A stretch of 57,516 bases of DNA from Gammaproteobacteria bacterium (GCA_026196275.1 JAPHTQ010000039.1:1-57516); one strand, 5' to 3'. Positions 1 through 10,548 are shown, numbered from the stretch's first letter. The notes: a model not told the origin generated them from the sequence alone. Numbers and translations are program-made.

Positions 1-67
1 AGGGAATGGCGCGCCCTTTCCAAGCAACGCAACGCCGCAGATGACGGCTTCTCGCCGCGCCCGCAGG

Positions 68-163
68 GAGGCCCGCAAATGCCCCAATCCTGCGTTGCAC
101 CCCTTGAAAAGGGCGGACCATTCTCTGCGGGCTGCGCCTTGTCTTGGGGCATTTGCGGGCCTC
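68..163. repeat. 20-bp perfect inverted repeat with 56-bp spacer
   Basis: Positions 68-87 and 144-163 are exact reverse complements of each other, and the 56 bases between them are GC-rich. The element lies in the region upstream of the DksA-like gene. It may be a small palindromic element, a remnant of a mobile element, or the terminator of a gene outside the window. No ORF lies within it. Confidence 0.7.
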
Positions 164-235
164 TGAAAACGCCAATCAGTATGAAACACTACACTAGTGC
201 ACTGCACTAACCGATTATTTGGAGAAGATACCTGC

Positions 236-628
236 ATGTCCCACTTAAGTGATGAACAACTTGCCGAACTGAAGCAGACCCTGGAGGTTCAGCGCATGCA
301 GCTGCGCCAGGATATCCGCGACGAGCTGCTGCGCAGTGACGATGAACAGTATGGTGAACTGGCCGGTCAGGTGCACGATACCGGCGATGAGTCCGTGGCC
401 GACCTGCTCTCCGACATCAACTCCGCGGTGATCGGTCAGTCGATCAAGGCGCTGCGCGAGGTCGAGGCGGCACAGGAGCGGATACGTGAGGGCTATTACG
501 GCCGCTGTGAAGACTGCGAGGTTGATATCCCCTACGAGCGGCTCAGGGCCTACCCCTCGGCCCGTCGTTGTCTCGCCGATCAGGAGCGCTATGAAAAGCT
601 CCACGGTGAGGAGACGTCGAGTATTTAG
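236..628 (+). CDS. DksA/TraR family C4-type zinc-finger protein
   Basis: This 130-residue protein belongs to the DksA/TraR family, which acts in the RNA polymerase secondary channel to modulate transcription with ppGpp. The N-terminal half is a predicted coiled coil, and the C-terminal half carries the zinc-finger pattern C-x2-C-x17-C. The fourth cysteine position, the last residue of CLAD, is aspartate. The start at 236 is preferred over an ATG at 197 because GGAGAAG lies 8 bases upstream and MSHLSDEQLAEL matches family N-termini. A rho-independent terminator follows at 713. It is shorter than DksA proper (about 150 residues), so it is probably a paralogue. Confidence 0.85.
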   Translation: MSHLSDEQLAELKQTLEVQRMQLRQDIRDELLRSDDEQYGELAGQVHDTGDESVADLLSDINSAVIGQSIKALREVEAAQERIREGYYGRCEDCEVDIPYERLRAYPSARRCLADQERYEKLHGEETSSI

Positions 629-630
629 AT

Positions 631-840
631 TTCACCGCAAAATTTGTCGCATCCTGCTCACGCCCCTCACCTACCTCCGTGTAGGCGAAGGCGCAAAGAA
701 AGCGGATGATATAAGCCGGGTAGCGATGCCCGGCTTTTTCATGTGTGAGTGTCAGCGAGCCAGAGCACAGGGGAACTCCATTGGTTCTTAAGCAGTTACT
801 GCTTTGAAGCCCTTTGCGTACTCTGCGTCTCTGCGGTGAG
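631..840. repeat. Paired inverted CGCAAAG-type repeat element, copy A
   Basis: A degenerate left arm (TTCACCGCAAAA at 631, GCGCAAAG near 689) faces a right arm at 809-840 that reads the complementary pattern and ends in CTGCGGTGAG. The right arm ends immediately before the stop codon of the leftward phosphoesterase gene. Similar paired arms recur at 22992, 35273, 36863, 42166 and 43262. Confidence 0.5.
713..738 (+). terminator. Rho-independent terminator after the DksA-like gene
   Basis: AGCCGGG and CCCGGCT pair around an 8-base loop, followed by TTTTT. It lies inside repeat element copy A and would end rightward transcription from 236-628. Confidence 0.75.
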
Positions 841-1374
841 CTACTGTTTCTCGCGGGGTTTGGTGCCGGGGACGTTGCGGATCTCGAACGCCATCGTCTC
901 CAGGTCGCCGATAATGTAGCTGGCCCGGGGACCGAGGCCGGCGATGGTGCCGGGGTTGAGGATCAGGGTTTGTCCCTGTTTGATGTTCTCCACCGGGGTG
1001 ATCGCCGGGTGATGGTCGTGGCCGCAGCAGACCATGTCCCAGTCGCCGGTCAGCGCCAGCGCCTCGGCGTAGTGGGGGTAGTGGACCAGGAAGATGCGCT
1101 TGCCGGCCAGCTCCAGCCCCGCATCCATTCCGTGATAGTGAATCACACTCTTCGGCTCCTGGGTGAGCATGAACATCGCGTAGGTATCGCCTTCATTGTT
1201 ACCGTGAATCACATGCACCGGCAGGCCCAACTGCTGCAGCGGGCGCAGGGCCGTGGGGGCGCACACGTCACCGCAATGCAGCACCGCCTCGGCGCCTAGC
1301 GACTTGGCTTCCTTCACGGCTGCCGCGAGCAGATCGCGGCGGTCGTGGCTGTCCGAAACAATACAGATTTTCAT
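841..1374 (-). CDS. YfcE/MJ0936-family metallophosphoesterase
   Basis: This 177-residue protein is a small calcineurin-like phosphodiesterase with the full metal-binding series: D-x-H at residues 8-10 (SDSHD), GDVC near 35, GNNEGD near 59 and GHDHHPA near 117. The family hydrolyses phosphodiesters using Mn or similar metals; the physiological substrate is usually unknown. Its ATG overlaps the TAA of the upstream pyrophosphatase gene by one base (TAATG), which implies translational coupling. A repeat element abuts its 3' end. Confidence 0.88.
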   Translation of the reverse strand: MKICIVSDSHDRRDLLAAAVKEAKSLGAEAVLHCGDVCAPTALRPLQQLGLPVHVIHGNNEGDTYAMFMLTQEPKSVIHYHGMDAGLELAGKRIFLVHYPHYAEALALTGDWDMVCCGHDHHPAITPVENIKQGQTLILNPGTIAGLGPRASYIIGDLETMAFEIRNVPGTKPREKQ

Positions 1375-1922
1375 TAGAAGTTAGGCTTCTCTGGGGCCTG
1401 TTGGTACATTTCCATAGAGTCCAAGATCTCCTTCTTGGCATCCTCCACATCGCCCCACCCCTCGACACGGACCCATTTGCCTTCGTCCAGGTCCTTGTAG
1501 TGCTCGAAGAAGTGGGCGATCTGCTCCAGCAGTGCCGGCGACATGTCGTTGATGTCCCTGGCGTTGCGGTAGATGCGGCAGAGCTTGTCGACCGGTACCG
1601 CCAGCACCTTGGCATCGTCACCGGACTCGTCGGTCATCTTCAGTACGCCAACCGGGCGGCAGCGGATCACCGAACCGGGGATCAGCGGCACCGGGGTGAC
1701 TACCAGTACGTCTACCGGGTCGCCATCGTCGGAGAGGGTGTGCGGCACATAACCATAGTTGCAGGGGTAGTGCATGGCGGTGTTCATGAAGCGGTCGACG
1801 AACATGGCGCCGGTCTCCTTGTCCACCTCGTATTTGACCGGATCGCTGTGCGCCGGGATCTCGATGATGACGTTAATGTCGTTGGGGACGTCATTACCGG
1901 AAGAGACTCTGTCGAGATTCAT
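1374..1922 (-). CDS. ppa: Soluble inorganic pyrophosphatase (family I)
   Basis: This 182-residue cytoplasmic enzyme hydrolyses PPi to two phosphates, pulling biosynthetic reactions forward. It carries the family I signature DGDPVDVLV near residue 70, the aspartates that bind the metals, and the NYGYVPHT segment. Length matches the bacterial hexameric family. It is the first gene of a two-gene operon with the phosphoesterase. A strong terminator at 1948-1980 separates it from the membrane pyrophosphatase gene, so it must have its own promoter between them. Finding it beside a PPi-conserving pump and a PPi-dependent kinase is notable because it competes for the same substrate. Confidence 0.96.
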   Translation of the reverse strand: MNLDRVSSGNDVPNDINVIIEIPAHSDPVKYEVDKETGAMFVDRFMNTAMHYPCNYGYVPHTLSDDGDPVDVLVVTPVPLIPGSVIRCRPVGVLKMTDESGDDAKVLAVPVDKLCRIYRNARDINDMSPALLEQIAHFFEHYKDLDEGKWVRVEGWGDVEDAKKEILDSMEMYQQAPEKPNF

Positions 1923-1947
1923 GTGCTTGGCCTCAAGAGTATTGCTG

Positions 1948-1980
1948 CAAAAAAGAAAGGGCCGGTAATTATACCGGCCC
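1948..1980 (-). terminator. Rho-independent terminator after hppA
   Basis: A 9-bp perfect stem (1959-1967 with 1972-1980) and a 4-base loop are followed, on the minus strand, by a T-rich tract complementary to 1949-1958. It separates hppA from ppa. Confidence 0.9.
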
Positions 1981-2032
1981 TGTCAGGATATGAAAGAGGC
2001 GGGGCGTTCCCGTTGGAGCGCCCCGGTGGCTA

Positions 2033-4048
<2,016 letters not shown>

Positions 4049-4109
4049 TGTGTAAACCTCCCGTGGATGGATTTTGTGTTTGTTTTTGCGTTTTGTTAAA
4101 TTCTCTGGA

Positions 4110-4145
4110 CAACAAAACAAAAGGGGAGCTGCGCTCCCCTTTGTG
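4110..4145 (-). terminator. Rho-independent terminator between pfp and hppA
   Basis: AAAGGGGAG and CTCCCCTTT pair around a 5-base loop, and the minus strand then reads TTTTGTTTTGTT. It would end or attenuate pfp transcription before hppA. Confidence 0.85.
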
Positions 4146-4148
4146 TTG

Positions 4149-5417
4149 TTATTTGACCTCGAACTCGTCGAGCTTTTTCGCTACCGCGACATTTTTTAGC
4201 CTTACATACTTTGGCATGCCGTTTTTATGGTAGGGCGGATAATCCTCTCCCTTGATCAGCGGCTCCAGATACTTGCGACACTTCGGTGTAATGCCGAAGC
4301 CGTCCTTGCTGATAAAGTTCTTGGGCATCATCTTCTCGACATTGGCGACCTTGCTCAGCGGCGCCTCGCCCACCTTCCAGCGGTAAGGCTTGTCGGAAGT
4401 GCGTACCACGGTGGGCATCACCGCGTTTTTGCCCTTGAGCGCCAGTTCAACGGCAGCCTTGCCCATGGCATAAGCCTGGTCCACGTCCGACTTGGAGGCG
4501 ATATGGCGTGCGGCGCGCTGCAGGTAGTCTGCTACGGCCCAGTGATATTTGTGGCCCAGATCCTCGCGGATCATGTTGGCCACCACCGGGGCGACGCCAC
4601 CGAGCTGGGCGTGGCCGAAGGCGTCCTTCAGCCCCTGGTCGGCGAGGAATTTGCCGTCGGCATCGTGCACACCTTCGGAGACCACTACCGAGCAGTAACC
4701 GTGTTGCTTGACCTTCTCGTCCACCGTGGCCATAAACTTCTTGCGGTCGAAGGGGACCTCGGGGAAGAGGATCACTACCGGGATCTCGGTCTCCTCGTCG
4801 GAGGCGAGACCACCGGCGGCCGCGATCCATCCCGCATGGCGTCCCATCACCTCCAGCACGAATACCTTGGTGGAGGTGGCGCACATGGAGGCGACATCGA
4901 AGCTCGCCTCGCGGGTGGAGACAGCGATGTACTTGGCCACCGAGCCGAATCCGGGGCAGTTGTCGGTGATCGGCAGGTCGTTGTCCACGGTCTTGGGCAC
5001 ATGGATCGCCTGGATCGGGTAGCCCATCTTTTTTGACAGCTGGGAGACCTTGTGGCAGGTATCGGCGGAGTCACCACCACCGTTATAGAAGAAGTAACCG
5101 ATATTGTGGGCCTTGAACACCTCGATCAGGCGCTCATATTCGGCCTTGTTCGCCTCCAGACTCTTGAGTTTGTAGCGGCAGGAGCCAAAGGCCCCGGAAG
5201 GGGTATGGCGCAGGGCGGCGATGGCGGACTTGGACTCCTTTGAGGTATCGATAAGATCCTCGGTCAGGGCGCCGATGATGCCGTTTCGCCCGGCATAGAC
5301 CTTGCCGATCTTGTCCTTGTGTTGACGCGCGGTCTCAATTACCCCGCAGGCCGAGGCGTTGATCACCGCAGTGACACCGCCGGACTGAGCATAAAACGCA
5401 TTCATTTTTTTTGCCAT
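4149..5417 (-). CDS. pfp: Pyrophosphate-dependent 6-phosphofructokinase
   Basis: This 422-residue cytoplasmic enzyme reversibly interconverts fructose 6-phosphate and fructose 1,6-bisphosphate using PPi. The phosphoryl-donor site reads GGGDS at 113-117 and PKTVDND at 141-147; the lysine in the second motif is characteristic of PPi-dependent enzymes, whereas ATP enzymes have glycine there. [15 protein letters not shown] supports the substrate site. In autotrophs and methanotrophs such enzymes can also act in the Calvin cycle in the gluconeogenic direction, generating PPi that a membrane pyrophosphatase can use. That coupling is inferred here from the adjacent hppA. An upstream GGGAGACGGG-type ribosome site supports the start. 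Confidence 0.93.
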   Translation of the reverse strand: MAKKMNAFYAQSGGVTAVINASACGVIETARQHKDKIGKVYAGRNGIIGALTEDLIDTSKESKSAIAALRHTPSGAFGSCRYKLKSLEANKAEYERLIEVFKAHNIGYFFYNGGGDSADTCHKVSQLSKKMGYPIQAIHVPKTVDNDLPITDNCPGFGSVAKYIAVSTREASFDVASMCATSTKVFVLEVMGRHAGWIAAAGGLASDEETEIPVVILFPEVPFDRKKFMATVDEKVKQHGYCSVVVSEGVHDADGKFLADQGLKDAFGHAQLGGVAPVVANMIREDLGHKYHWAVADYLQRAARHIASKSDVDQAYAMGKAAVELALKGKNAVMPTVVRTSDKPYRWKVGEAPLSKVANVEKMMPKNFISKDGFGITPKCRKYLEPLIKGEDYPPYHKNGMPKYVRLKNVAVAKKLDEFEVK

Positions 5418-5997
5418 GTTGTTCCCGTCTCCCTAATATATTGGTTACACCGGTTTTTACTGTTTGGTGTTCGTCTTCTTCGCCTGGTGCTGGGTCTGCA
5501 CCGGCAGAAGGATGACAACGCACTCGGTCAAGTCATTTATGTTGTTAAAGCCCGGAATATTTGCCGTGGCACTGATTTTCACCCCGTATCGCTGAACCTG
5601 AATACTGCCTATTAGGACATTGTTCAACGGTGGTTGGCAAATCGCCAGGGCAACCTCATGTTTTTCGAAGGCCGGTGTAACTTCCTGATCTTCGCTTGAA
5701 GGCCGCAGGAATGCGGCCTTCAAGCCTACAGGGATCTATTCTCGGCACACCGGAAATCAGGAAGTTACACCGGTCTGGGCACGGATTTTATGTGAGTATG
5801 CGCTCAACCTGGGGCAAATCGCTTTATTGTTTGACTTGAGTATAAAAGTGAGATTAGCTTAAACCCTTGGACGAAGTAACGGCAATGCAATTTGTATATA
5901 CCATCATGCAAAAAACTTAACCCGCTCCGTCCGGGGTCGGGTCTGGCAGGCGAAATAATAAGAACGTGAGTCAACAGGAGTGGAGTGAGGAACTGCA
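5418..5997. other. Long intergenic region between pfp and adk
   Basis: This 580-base region separates the divergent pfp and adk genes. Positions 5418-5671 show nothing recognisable. Positions 5672-5773 hold a nested palindrome described separately. Positions 5774-5997 are AT-richer and should hold the adk promoter, but no convincing -35/-10 pair was found. AGGAGTGGAGTGAGG just before 5998 is the adk ribosome site. Confidence 0.6.
5672..5773. repeat. Nested palindrome: 18-bp inverted repeat enclosing a 13-bp hairpin
   Basis: The outer arms 5672-5689 and 5756-5773 are perfect reverse complements over 18 bp. Between them, 5695-5707 and 5712-5724 form a perfect 13-bp stem with a GGAA tetraloop. 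There is no long T-run, so it is not a typical terminator. It could be a small non-autonomous element, a structured RNA or a bidirectional transcription barrier. Confidence 0.75.
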
Positions 5998-7281
5998 ATG
6001 AGAATCGTGCTGTTGGGGGCGCCCGGCTCCGGTAAAGGGACACAGGCCAAGCTGCTGAGCGAAAAATACAGGATTCCCCAGATATCCACCGGCGACCTGT
6101 TGCGTGCTGCGGTTGAGGGGCAAACTCCGCTCGGGCTGCAGGCGAAGGCGACTATGGAAGCCGGCCAGCTGGTCGGCGATGAGGTAGTGCTCGGTATTAT
6201 CCGGGAGCGCCTGAGTGCTGAGGATGCCAAAAACGGCTTTATCCTTGACGGCTTCCCTCGCAATATTTCCCAAGCCGAGGCACTCGATCTCATGCTGGAG
6301 GACATGGGGATGCCGATCGACGCGGCTATCCTCATCGATATTGATCTGGACAGCCTGATGCAGCGCCTCACCGGCCGGCGCACCTGTGTCTCCTGCGGGC
6401 AGATGTATAACATCTTCACCTCTCCGCCGCGGCTGGATGACCGCTGCGATAAGTGTGGCGGTATTCTCAAGCATCGCGCCGATGACAATGAAGAGACCAT
6501 CAGCAACCGTTTACGTATCTATGAGGCGCAGACCGCTCCCCTGGTGGCCTATTTCCGCGCTCAGGATAAGCTGTACAGCATCGATGGCCAAGGTGAGATC
6601 GACGAAATTTTCCAGCAGGTTACCACCATCTTGGAGGAGGTTCGCAGCAAACCGGTAGCGGCAGCCAAACCCAAGGATGAGGCGATCCGCAGTGCGGCGG
6701 AGAAAATCGCCGCAATGATGCAGACCGGAGGGGCCGAGGAGACACCCCGTCCAAAAGCGAAGAGGCCATCAAAGCAGCCGTCGAAGACGGCCCCCGCCAA
6801 GGCAAAGGGCGAGGCCGAAAAATCTGCCACAAAGAAAGCCGGAGCCAAAAAGGGAGCGCCCAAGAAGGCAGCGCCCAAGAAGGCAGCGGCCAAAAAGTCG
6901 GTCGCCAAGAAGGCCGCGGCCAAAAAGAGTGTCACTAAAAAGTCAGTGGCCAAGAAGTCGGCTGCGAAGAGGTCAGCGGTCAGGAAGGCGGTAGCCAAAA
7001 AGGTTGTTACCAAGAAGAGCGCAGCCAAAAAGACGGTGAGCAAGAAGGCCGCTCCCAAGAAGGCTGCAGTGAAGAAAAAGACCGTCAAGAAGTCTTCAGT
7101 TAAAAAAACGCCAGTGAAGAAGACACCAGTAAAAAAGACACCAGTAAAAAAGGCGCCAGTAAAAAAGGCGCCGGTGAAAAAGGCGCCGGTGAAAAAACGC
7201 CCGGTGAAGAAGGCGCCGATAAAAAAGAAGGTGGCGGCAAAAAAATCTTCAGTTAAGAAGAAATCTGGAAAGAAACGCTAA
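5998..7281 (+). CDS. adk: Adenylate kinase with C-terminal histone-H1-like lysine/alanine tail
   Basis: Residues 1-217 are a complete adenylate kinase (ATP + AMP to 2 ADP): P-loop GAPGSGKGT at 7-15, the AMP-site STGDLLRAA at 30-38, DGFPRN at 84-89, and a zinc-type LID with C130, C133, C150 and C153. E. coli Adk lacks these cysteines. After a linker (218-275), residues 276-410 are 27 consecutive in-phase pentapeptides of the form xxxKK, then a short out-of-phase end rich in KK. Such tails resemble histone H1 and AlgP-type DNA-binding repeats. There is one uninterrupted frame of 427 residues, about double the usual length. A strong terminator follows. The kinase call is firm; nucleic-acid binding by the tail is inference. 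Confidence 0.95.
   Translation: MRIVLLGAPGSGKGTQAKLLSEKYRIPQISTGDLLRAAVEGQTPLGLQAKATMEAGQLVGDEVVLGIIRERLSAEDAKNGFILDGFPRNISQAEALDLMLEDMGMPIDAAILIDIDLDSLMQRLTGRRTCVSCGQMYNIFTSPPRLDDRCDKCGGILKHRADDNEETISNRLRIYEAQTAPLVAYFRAQDKLYSIDGQGEIDEIFQQVTTILEEVRSKPVAAAKPKDEAIRSAAEKIAAMMQTGGAEETPRPKAKRPSKQPSKTAPAKAKGEAEKSATKKAGAKKGAPKKAAPKKAAAKKSVAKKAAAKKSVTKKSVAKKSAAKRSAVRKAVAKKVVTKKSAAKKTVSKKAAPKKAAVKKKTVKKSSVKKTPVKKTPVKKTPVKKAPVKKAPVKKAPVKKRPVKKAPIKKKVAAKKSSVKKKSGKKR
6823..7227 (+). repeat. 27 tandem 15-base units coding for xxxKK pentapeptides
   Basis: The 3' part of adk is made of imperfect 15-base units, each ending in two lysine codons. Units around 7110-7200 are nearly identical (TPVKK x3, APVKK x3), which suggests recent unit duplication. 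Such DNA is prone to length change by slippage. Confidence 0.85.
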
Positions 7282-7300
7282 GTCCTGGATTGGAAAAATG

Positions 7301-7337
7301 AAAAGGCGGCCACAGGAAAACCTGTAGCCGCCTTTTT
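7301..7337 (+). terminator. Rho-independent terminator after adk
   Basis: AAAAGGCGGC plus ACAGG pairs with CCTGT plus GCCGCCTTTTT around an AAAA loop. It ends the adk transcript. Confidence 0.92.
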
Positions 7338-7437
7338 GGATCCTGGCGACAGAATATTTTGCATTTATGCCCTGTACAGCCGGCTCACCTGTGCTATCTG
7401 TTTGTTTAATCATGGATGGTACTGAGCGGAGGTGGTT

Positions 7438-7554
7438 ATGCGCACAACAAAGCATTCGGATTCGTGGCGGGATGTGGTTCCTGCATTGTTGTTGCTGGTG
7501 GCCGTGTTGCTGATCCTTGTGGCGCCAGTCGAGGCGGCTACGTTGTTGCCCTAA
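7438..7554 (+). CDS. Possible 38-residue hydrophobic small protein
   Basis: A short frame begins at an ATG preceded by GCGGAGG and encodes 38 residues: a basic start (MRTTKH), a hydrophobic core of about 14 residues (VVPALLLLVAVLLILVAP) and a small-residue end VEAATLLP. It resembles a signal peptide or a single-span small membrane protein. It lies between the adk terminator and the converging tas gene, so it would be monocistronic. A coding role is suggested by the ribosome site and amphipathic layout only; no family is recognised. Confidence 0.35.
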   Translation: MRTTKHSDSWRDVVPALLLLVAVLLILVAPVEAATLLP

Positions 7555-7568
7555 CTATAGCCTCCGGC

Positions 7569-8612
7569 TCAGGGGCAGGGATTGGGGTAGCGGGTGTGGA
7601 TCGCTTCGATCTCTTGCAGTAGCTCTTCGCCCAGTTCGAGGCCGATACTGGCGATATTGGCCTTGAGCTGTGCCATGTTGGTGGCACCGATGATGGTGCT
7701 GGTGAGGAAAGGACGGCTGTTGACATAAGCCAGTGCCATCTGCGCCGGATCCAGGCCGTGGTTATGGGCCAGCTTCACATATTCGGCGGTGGCGGCCAGG
7801 GCCTGCGGGTTGCTGTAGCGGTCGTAGTCGGGCCAGTTGGTCAGACGAGCCCCCTTCGGTGCAGCACCCTCCAGGTATTTTCCGGAGAGTACACCGAAGC
7901 CCAGTGGCGAGTAGGCCAGCAGTCTCACATCCTCGCGGTGGGCGACCTCCGCCAATCCTACCTCGAAGCTACGGTTGAGCAGGCTGTAGGGGTTCTGTAT
8001 CGAGACCACCCGCGGCATCTGCATGCAATCGGAAAGCTGCACAAAGCGCATTACGCCCCATGCGGTTTCGTTGGAGAGGCCGATATGGCGTACCTTGCCG
8101 GCCTGCACCAGATCGTTGAGCAGCTGCAGCGTTTCGATGATCGGGATCGGCTGGTCGTCCGGATCGTGCTCATAGCCGAGCCTGCCGAAGAAATTGGTCT
8201 TGCGCTCAGGCCAGTGCAGCTGGTAGAGGTCGAGGTAATCGGTCTTGAGCCGCTTGAGGCTGCCGTCGACCGCCTTGGTGATGTTGTGGCGGTCGAGGTG
8301 GGTCTGACCTTCGCGGATATGGGGCAGCCAGTCGGCACCGGGTCCGCAGACCTTGCTGGCGAGGATGATATCGTCACGTTTACCCCGCCCCTGCAGCCAC
8401 TTGCCGATGAACTCCTCGGTCTTGCCGTAGGTCTCCGCTCGCGGTGGAATGGCATAGAGTTCTGCCGTATCGATGAAGTTGACCCCTTGGTCCAGGGCAT
8501 AGTCGAGCTGCTGGTGGGCCTCCTTGAGCGTGTTCTGCTCGCCGAAGGTCATGGTGCCGAGGCAGATCACACTGACATCGATACCTGTCCGTCCAAGTTT
8601 GTGATACTTCAT
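7569..8612 (-). CDS. tas: NADP(H)-dependent aldo/keto reductase, Tas-like
   Basis: This 347-residue TIM-barrel oxidoreductase closely follows E. coli Tas: it opens MKYHKLGRTG, has LGTMTFGEQN near 18-27, the catalytic Asp and Tyr in FIDTAELY, the lysine in IILASKV, QLHWPERKTNFFG, and SIQNPYSLLNRSFE. It reduces carbonyl substrates with NADPH; the natural substrate is uncertain. The start at 8612 is chosen because GGAGAG lies 6 bases upstream and the alignment begins there; upstream in-frame ATGs (8642, 8822) would add unrelated residues. It is divergent from rimO. Confidence 0.93.
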   Translation of the reverse strand: MKYHKLGRTGIDVSVICLGTMTFGEQNTLKEAHQQLDYALDQGVNFIDTAELYAIPPRAETYGKTEEFIGKWLQGRGKRDDIILASKVCGPGADWLPHIREGQTHLDRHNITKAVDGSLKRLKTDYLDLYQLHWPERKTNFFGRLGYEHDPDDQPIPIIETLQLLNDLVQAGKVRHIGLSNETAWGVMRFVQLSDCMQMPRVVSIQNPYSLLNRSFEVGLAEVAHREDVRLLAYSPLGFGVLSGKYLEGAAPKGARLTNWPDYDRYSNPQALAATAEYVKLAHNHGLDPAQMALAYVNSRPFLTSTIIGATNMAQLKANIASIGLELGEELLQEIEAIHTRYPNPCP

Positions 8613-8815
8613 CTTCAGCTCTCCGCATACTGTTTTGTTCATAGTATACGCGGCAGGGGGTGGAGGAAATCCCCCCTTAGTCTGTAGCGCTGTACAGCTT
8701 GTCCTGCCGTCAGGCAGGCCGACCCGAGGAGAAAGATGTAGAATGGGCAGCTGACGCCAGAGCGCTGCGGCGCCGGCTATCCACATCAAACCCAGTACTC
8801 CAGCGGACCAACACC

Positions 8816-10135
8816 ATGTCACAGAAGATCCCCCACGTCGGTTTCGTCAGCCTCGGCTGTCCCAAGGCCACCGTTGATGCCGAACGCATCCTCACCCGGC
8901 TACGTGCCGAGGGGTACCGTATCTCTCCCAGCTACGACGATGCCGATCTGGTGGTGGTCAACACCTGTGGTTTTATCGACGCCGCGGTGGAGGAGTCACT
9001 GGAGACCATTGGCGAGGCGCTGGCGGAGAACGGCAAGGTCATTGTTACCGGCTGTCTCGGCGCCAGGGAGGGGGTAGTGCAAAGTGCCCACCCACAGGTG
9101 CTGGCGGTGACCGGCCCAGACTCCCTTGAGGAGGTGATGGGGGTGGTGCACAGTCATTTGCCGCCACAGCACAATCCCTTTACCGATCTGGTGCCCGAGA
9201 GCGGTATCAAGCTCACCCCGCGCCACTACGCCTACATCAAGATCGCCGAGGGGTGTAACCAGCAGTGCAGCTTCTGCATCATCCCCTCGATGCGTGGCAA
9301 GCTGGTCAGCCGACCCATTGGCGCGATCCTGGAGGAGGCGGAGAAGCTGGTCAACGACGGCGTCGAGGAGCTGCTCATTGTCGCCCAGGATACTGCCGCC
9401 TACGGTGTCGATGTGAAATACCGCACCGAGTTCTGGGAAGGACGCCCGCTCCGGAGTGATATCGAAACCCTGGTCAAACAGCTCGGCTCGCTCGGCGCCT
9501 GGGTGCGGCTGCACTACATCTACCCCTACCCCAGGGTGGACCGGCTGGTGGAGCTGATGGCCGAGGGCTATGCCTTGCCCTACCTCGATGTGCCGATGCA
9601 GCACGCCAGCCGGCGGGTGCTCAAGGCGATGCGCCGCCCGGCGGATAGCGAGAACATGCTGCGGCGCATCGAAACGTGGCGTGAGCTGATCCCCGAGATC
9701 GCCCTGCGCTCCACTTTCATCGTCGGCTTCCCTGGCGAGAGCGAGGAGGATTTTGAGACGTTGCTCGATTTCCTGCGCCAGGCGCGGCTCGATCGCGCCG
9801 GCGCCTTCACCTACTCGCCGGTGGCGGGGGCCCCCGCCAACGAGCTGGCCGAGCCGGTCCCGGAAGAGGTGAAGCAGGAGCGACTGGAGCGTTTCATGGC
9901 GGTGCAGAACGCCATCAGTGCCGAGAAACTGCAGCAACGCGTCGGCAACAGTTACACGATTCTGATTGACGCGGTGGAGGGCGACAATGCCATCGGTCGC
10001 AGCTACGCCGAGGCACCGGAGATCGACGGGGTGGTGGTGATCGAAAACGGTTCAGGTCTGGAGTTGGGCGATGCGGTGGATGCGGTGATCACCGCAGCGG
10101 ATGAACATGATCTCTATGCCAAGCTGGTTCAATGA
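8816..10135 (+). CDS. rimO: Ribosomal protein S12 methylthiotransferase RimO
   Basis: This 439-residue radical SAM enzyme adds a methylthio group to the conserved aspartate of ribosomal protein S12. The N-terminal UPF0004 domain provides three cysteines for the auxiliary cluster ([21 protein letters not shown]), the radical SAM motif is CNQQCSFC near 147, and the C-terminal part (from about 370) is a TRAM domain. GCPKATVD and DVPMQHAS favour RimO over MiaB. The start at 8816 gives [17 protein letters not shown] as in homologues. Confidence 0.96.
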   Translation: MSQKIPHVGFVSLGCPKATVDAERILTRLRAEGYRISPSYDDADLVVVNTCGFIDAAVEESLETIGEALAENGKVIVTGCLGAREGVVQSAHPQVLAVTGPDSLEEVMGVVHSHLPPQHNPFTDLVPESGIKLTPRHYAYIKIAEGCNQQCSFCIIPSMRGKLVSRPIGAILEEAEKLVNDGVEELLIVAQDTAAYGVDVKYRTEFWEGRPLRSDIETLVKQLGSLGAWVRLHYIYPYPRVDRLVELMAEGYALPYLDVPMQHASRRVLKAMRRPADSENMLRRIETWRELIPEIALRSTFIVGFPGESEEDFETLLDFLRQARLDRAGAFTYSPVAGAPANELAEPVPEEVKQERLERFMAVQNAISAEKLQQRVGNSYTILIDAVEGDNAIGRSYAEAPEIDGVVVIENGSGLELGDAVDAVITAADEHDLYAKLVQ

Positions 10136-10203
10136 TTAATGGCCACGACATTCACGCAAATCCGGGGGATGGTGGGTAAGGGTTATGGATAAATGGCGTG
10201 GGG

Positions 10204-10548
10204 CTATTGCCCCGGAGCGCAACGCTCTGTGGTGCCAACCTCACAACCCTTGTAGCACTTGACCTTGCCGTAGGCGTCGAGAGCCGCTCCACCTCCGGGT
10301 ACGGTTGAGCACCAGACCTCTCCATCCCGGTCACGGGCACAATGGCCAATTCCACATTTGACGGTGCCATGGTTATCGCGCAGTGCACCGCCACCGACCG
10401 GCGCGCAGAAGACCTTGCTGTATTGATCCCTGGTGCATTCACCGGCGCCGCAGACGACATTGCCGTACTGGTCCTGGATGCAGTCGGCCAGTGCTGCCGC
10501 TGGTGCGGTGAGCAAGGCAAGAAGGAGGAGGGCGCTTTCCTGTCTCAT
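10204..10548 (-). CDS. Secreted cysteine-rich repeat protein
   Basis: This 114-residue protein has a clean signal peptide (MRQESALLLLALLTAPAAALA, cleavage near 21). The mature part holds about ten cysteines and repeats a short unit like D-x-Y-G-x-V-x-C followed by a second Cys about five residues on (QYGNVVCGAGEC, NHGTVKCGIGHC, AYGKVKCYKGC). The regular cysteine pairs suggest a disulfide-bonded or metal-binding periplasmic protein. No named family is recognised. It stands alone between rimO and an MFS gene. Confidence 0.7.
   Translation of the reverse strand: MRQESALLLLALLTAPAAALADCIQDQYGNVVCGAGECTRDQYSKVFCAPVGGGALRDNHGTVKCGIGHCARDRDGEVWCSTVPGGGAALDAYGKVKCYKGCEVGTTERCAPGQ

Noticed and set aside
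4149-5417. ATP-dependent phosphofructokinase
   Set aside because: The PKTVDND motif carries the lysine of PPi-dependent enzymes, and the gene is next to the PPi pump.
5457-5723. Leftward ORF of 88 codons between pfp and adk
   Set aside because: It runs through the nested palindrome, has no clear ribosome site and no recognisable domain, so it is probably a chance frame.
6823-7227. Tandem repeats as a CRISPR array
   Set aside because: The 15-base units code for xxxKK in frame, have no unique spacers and continue the adenylate kinase frame.
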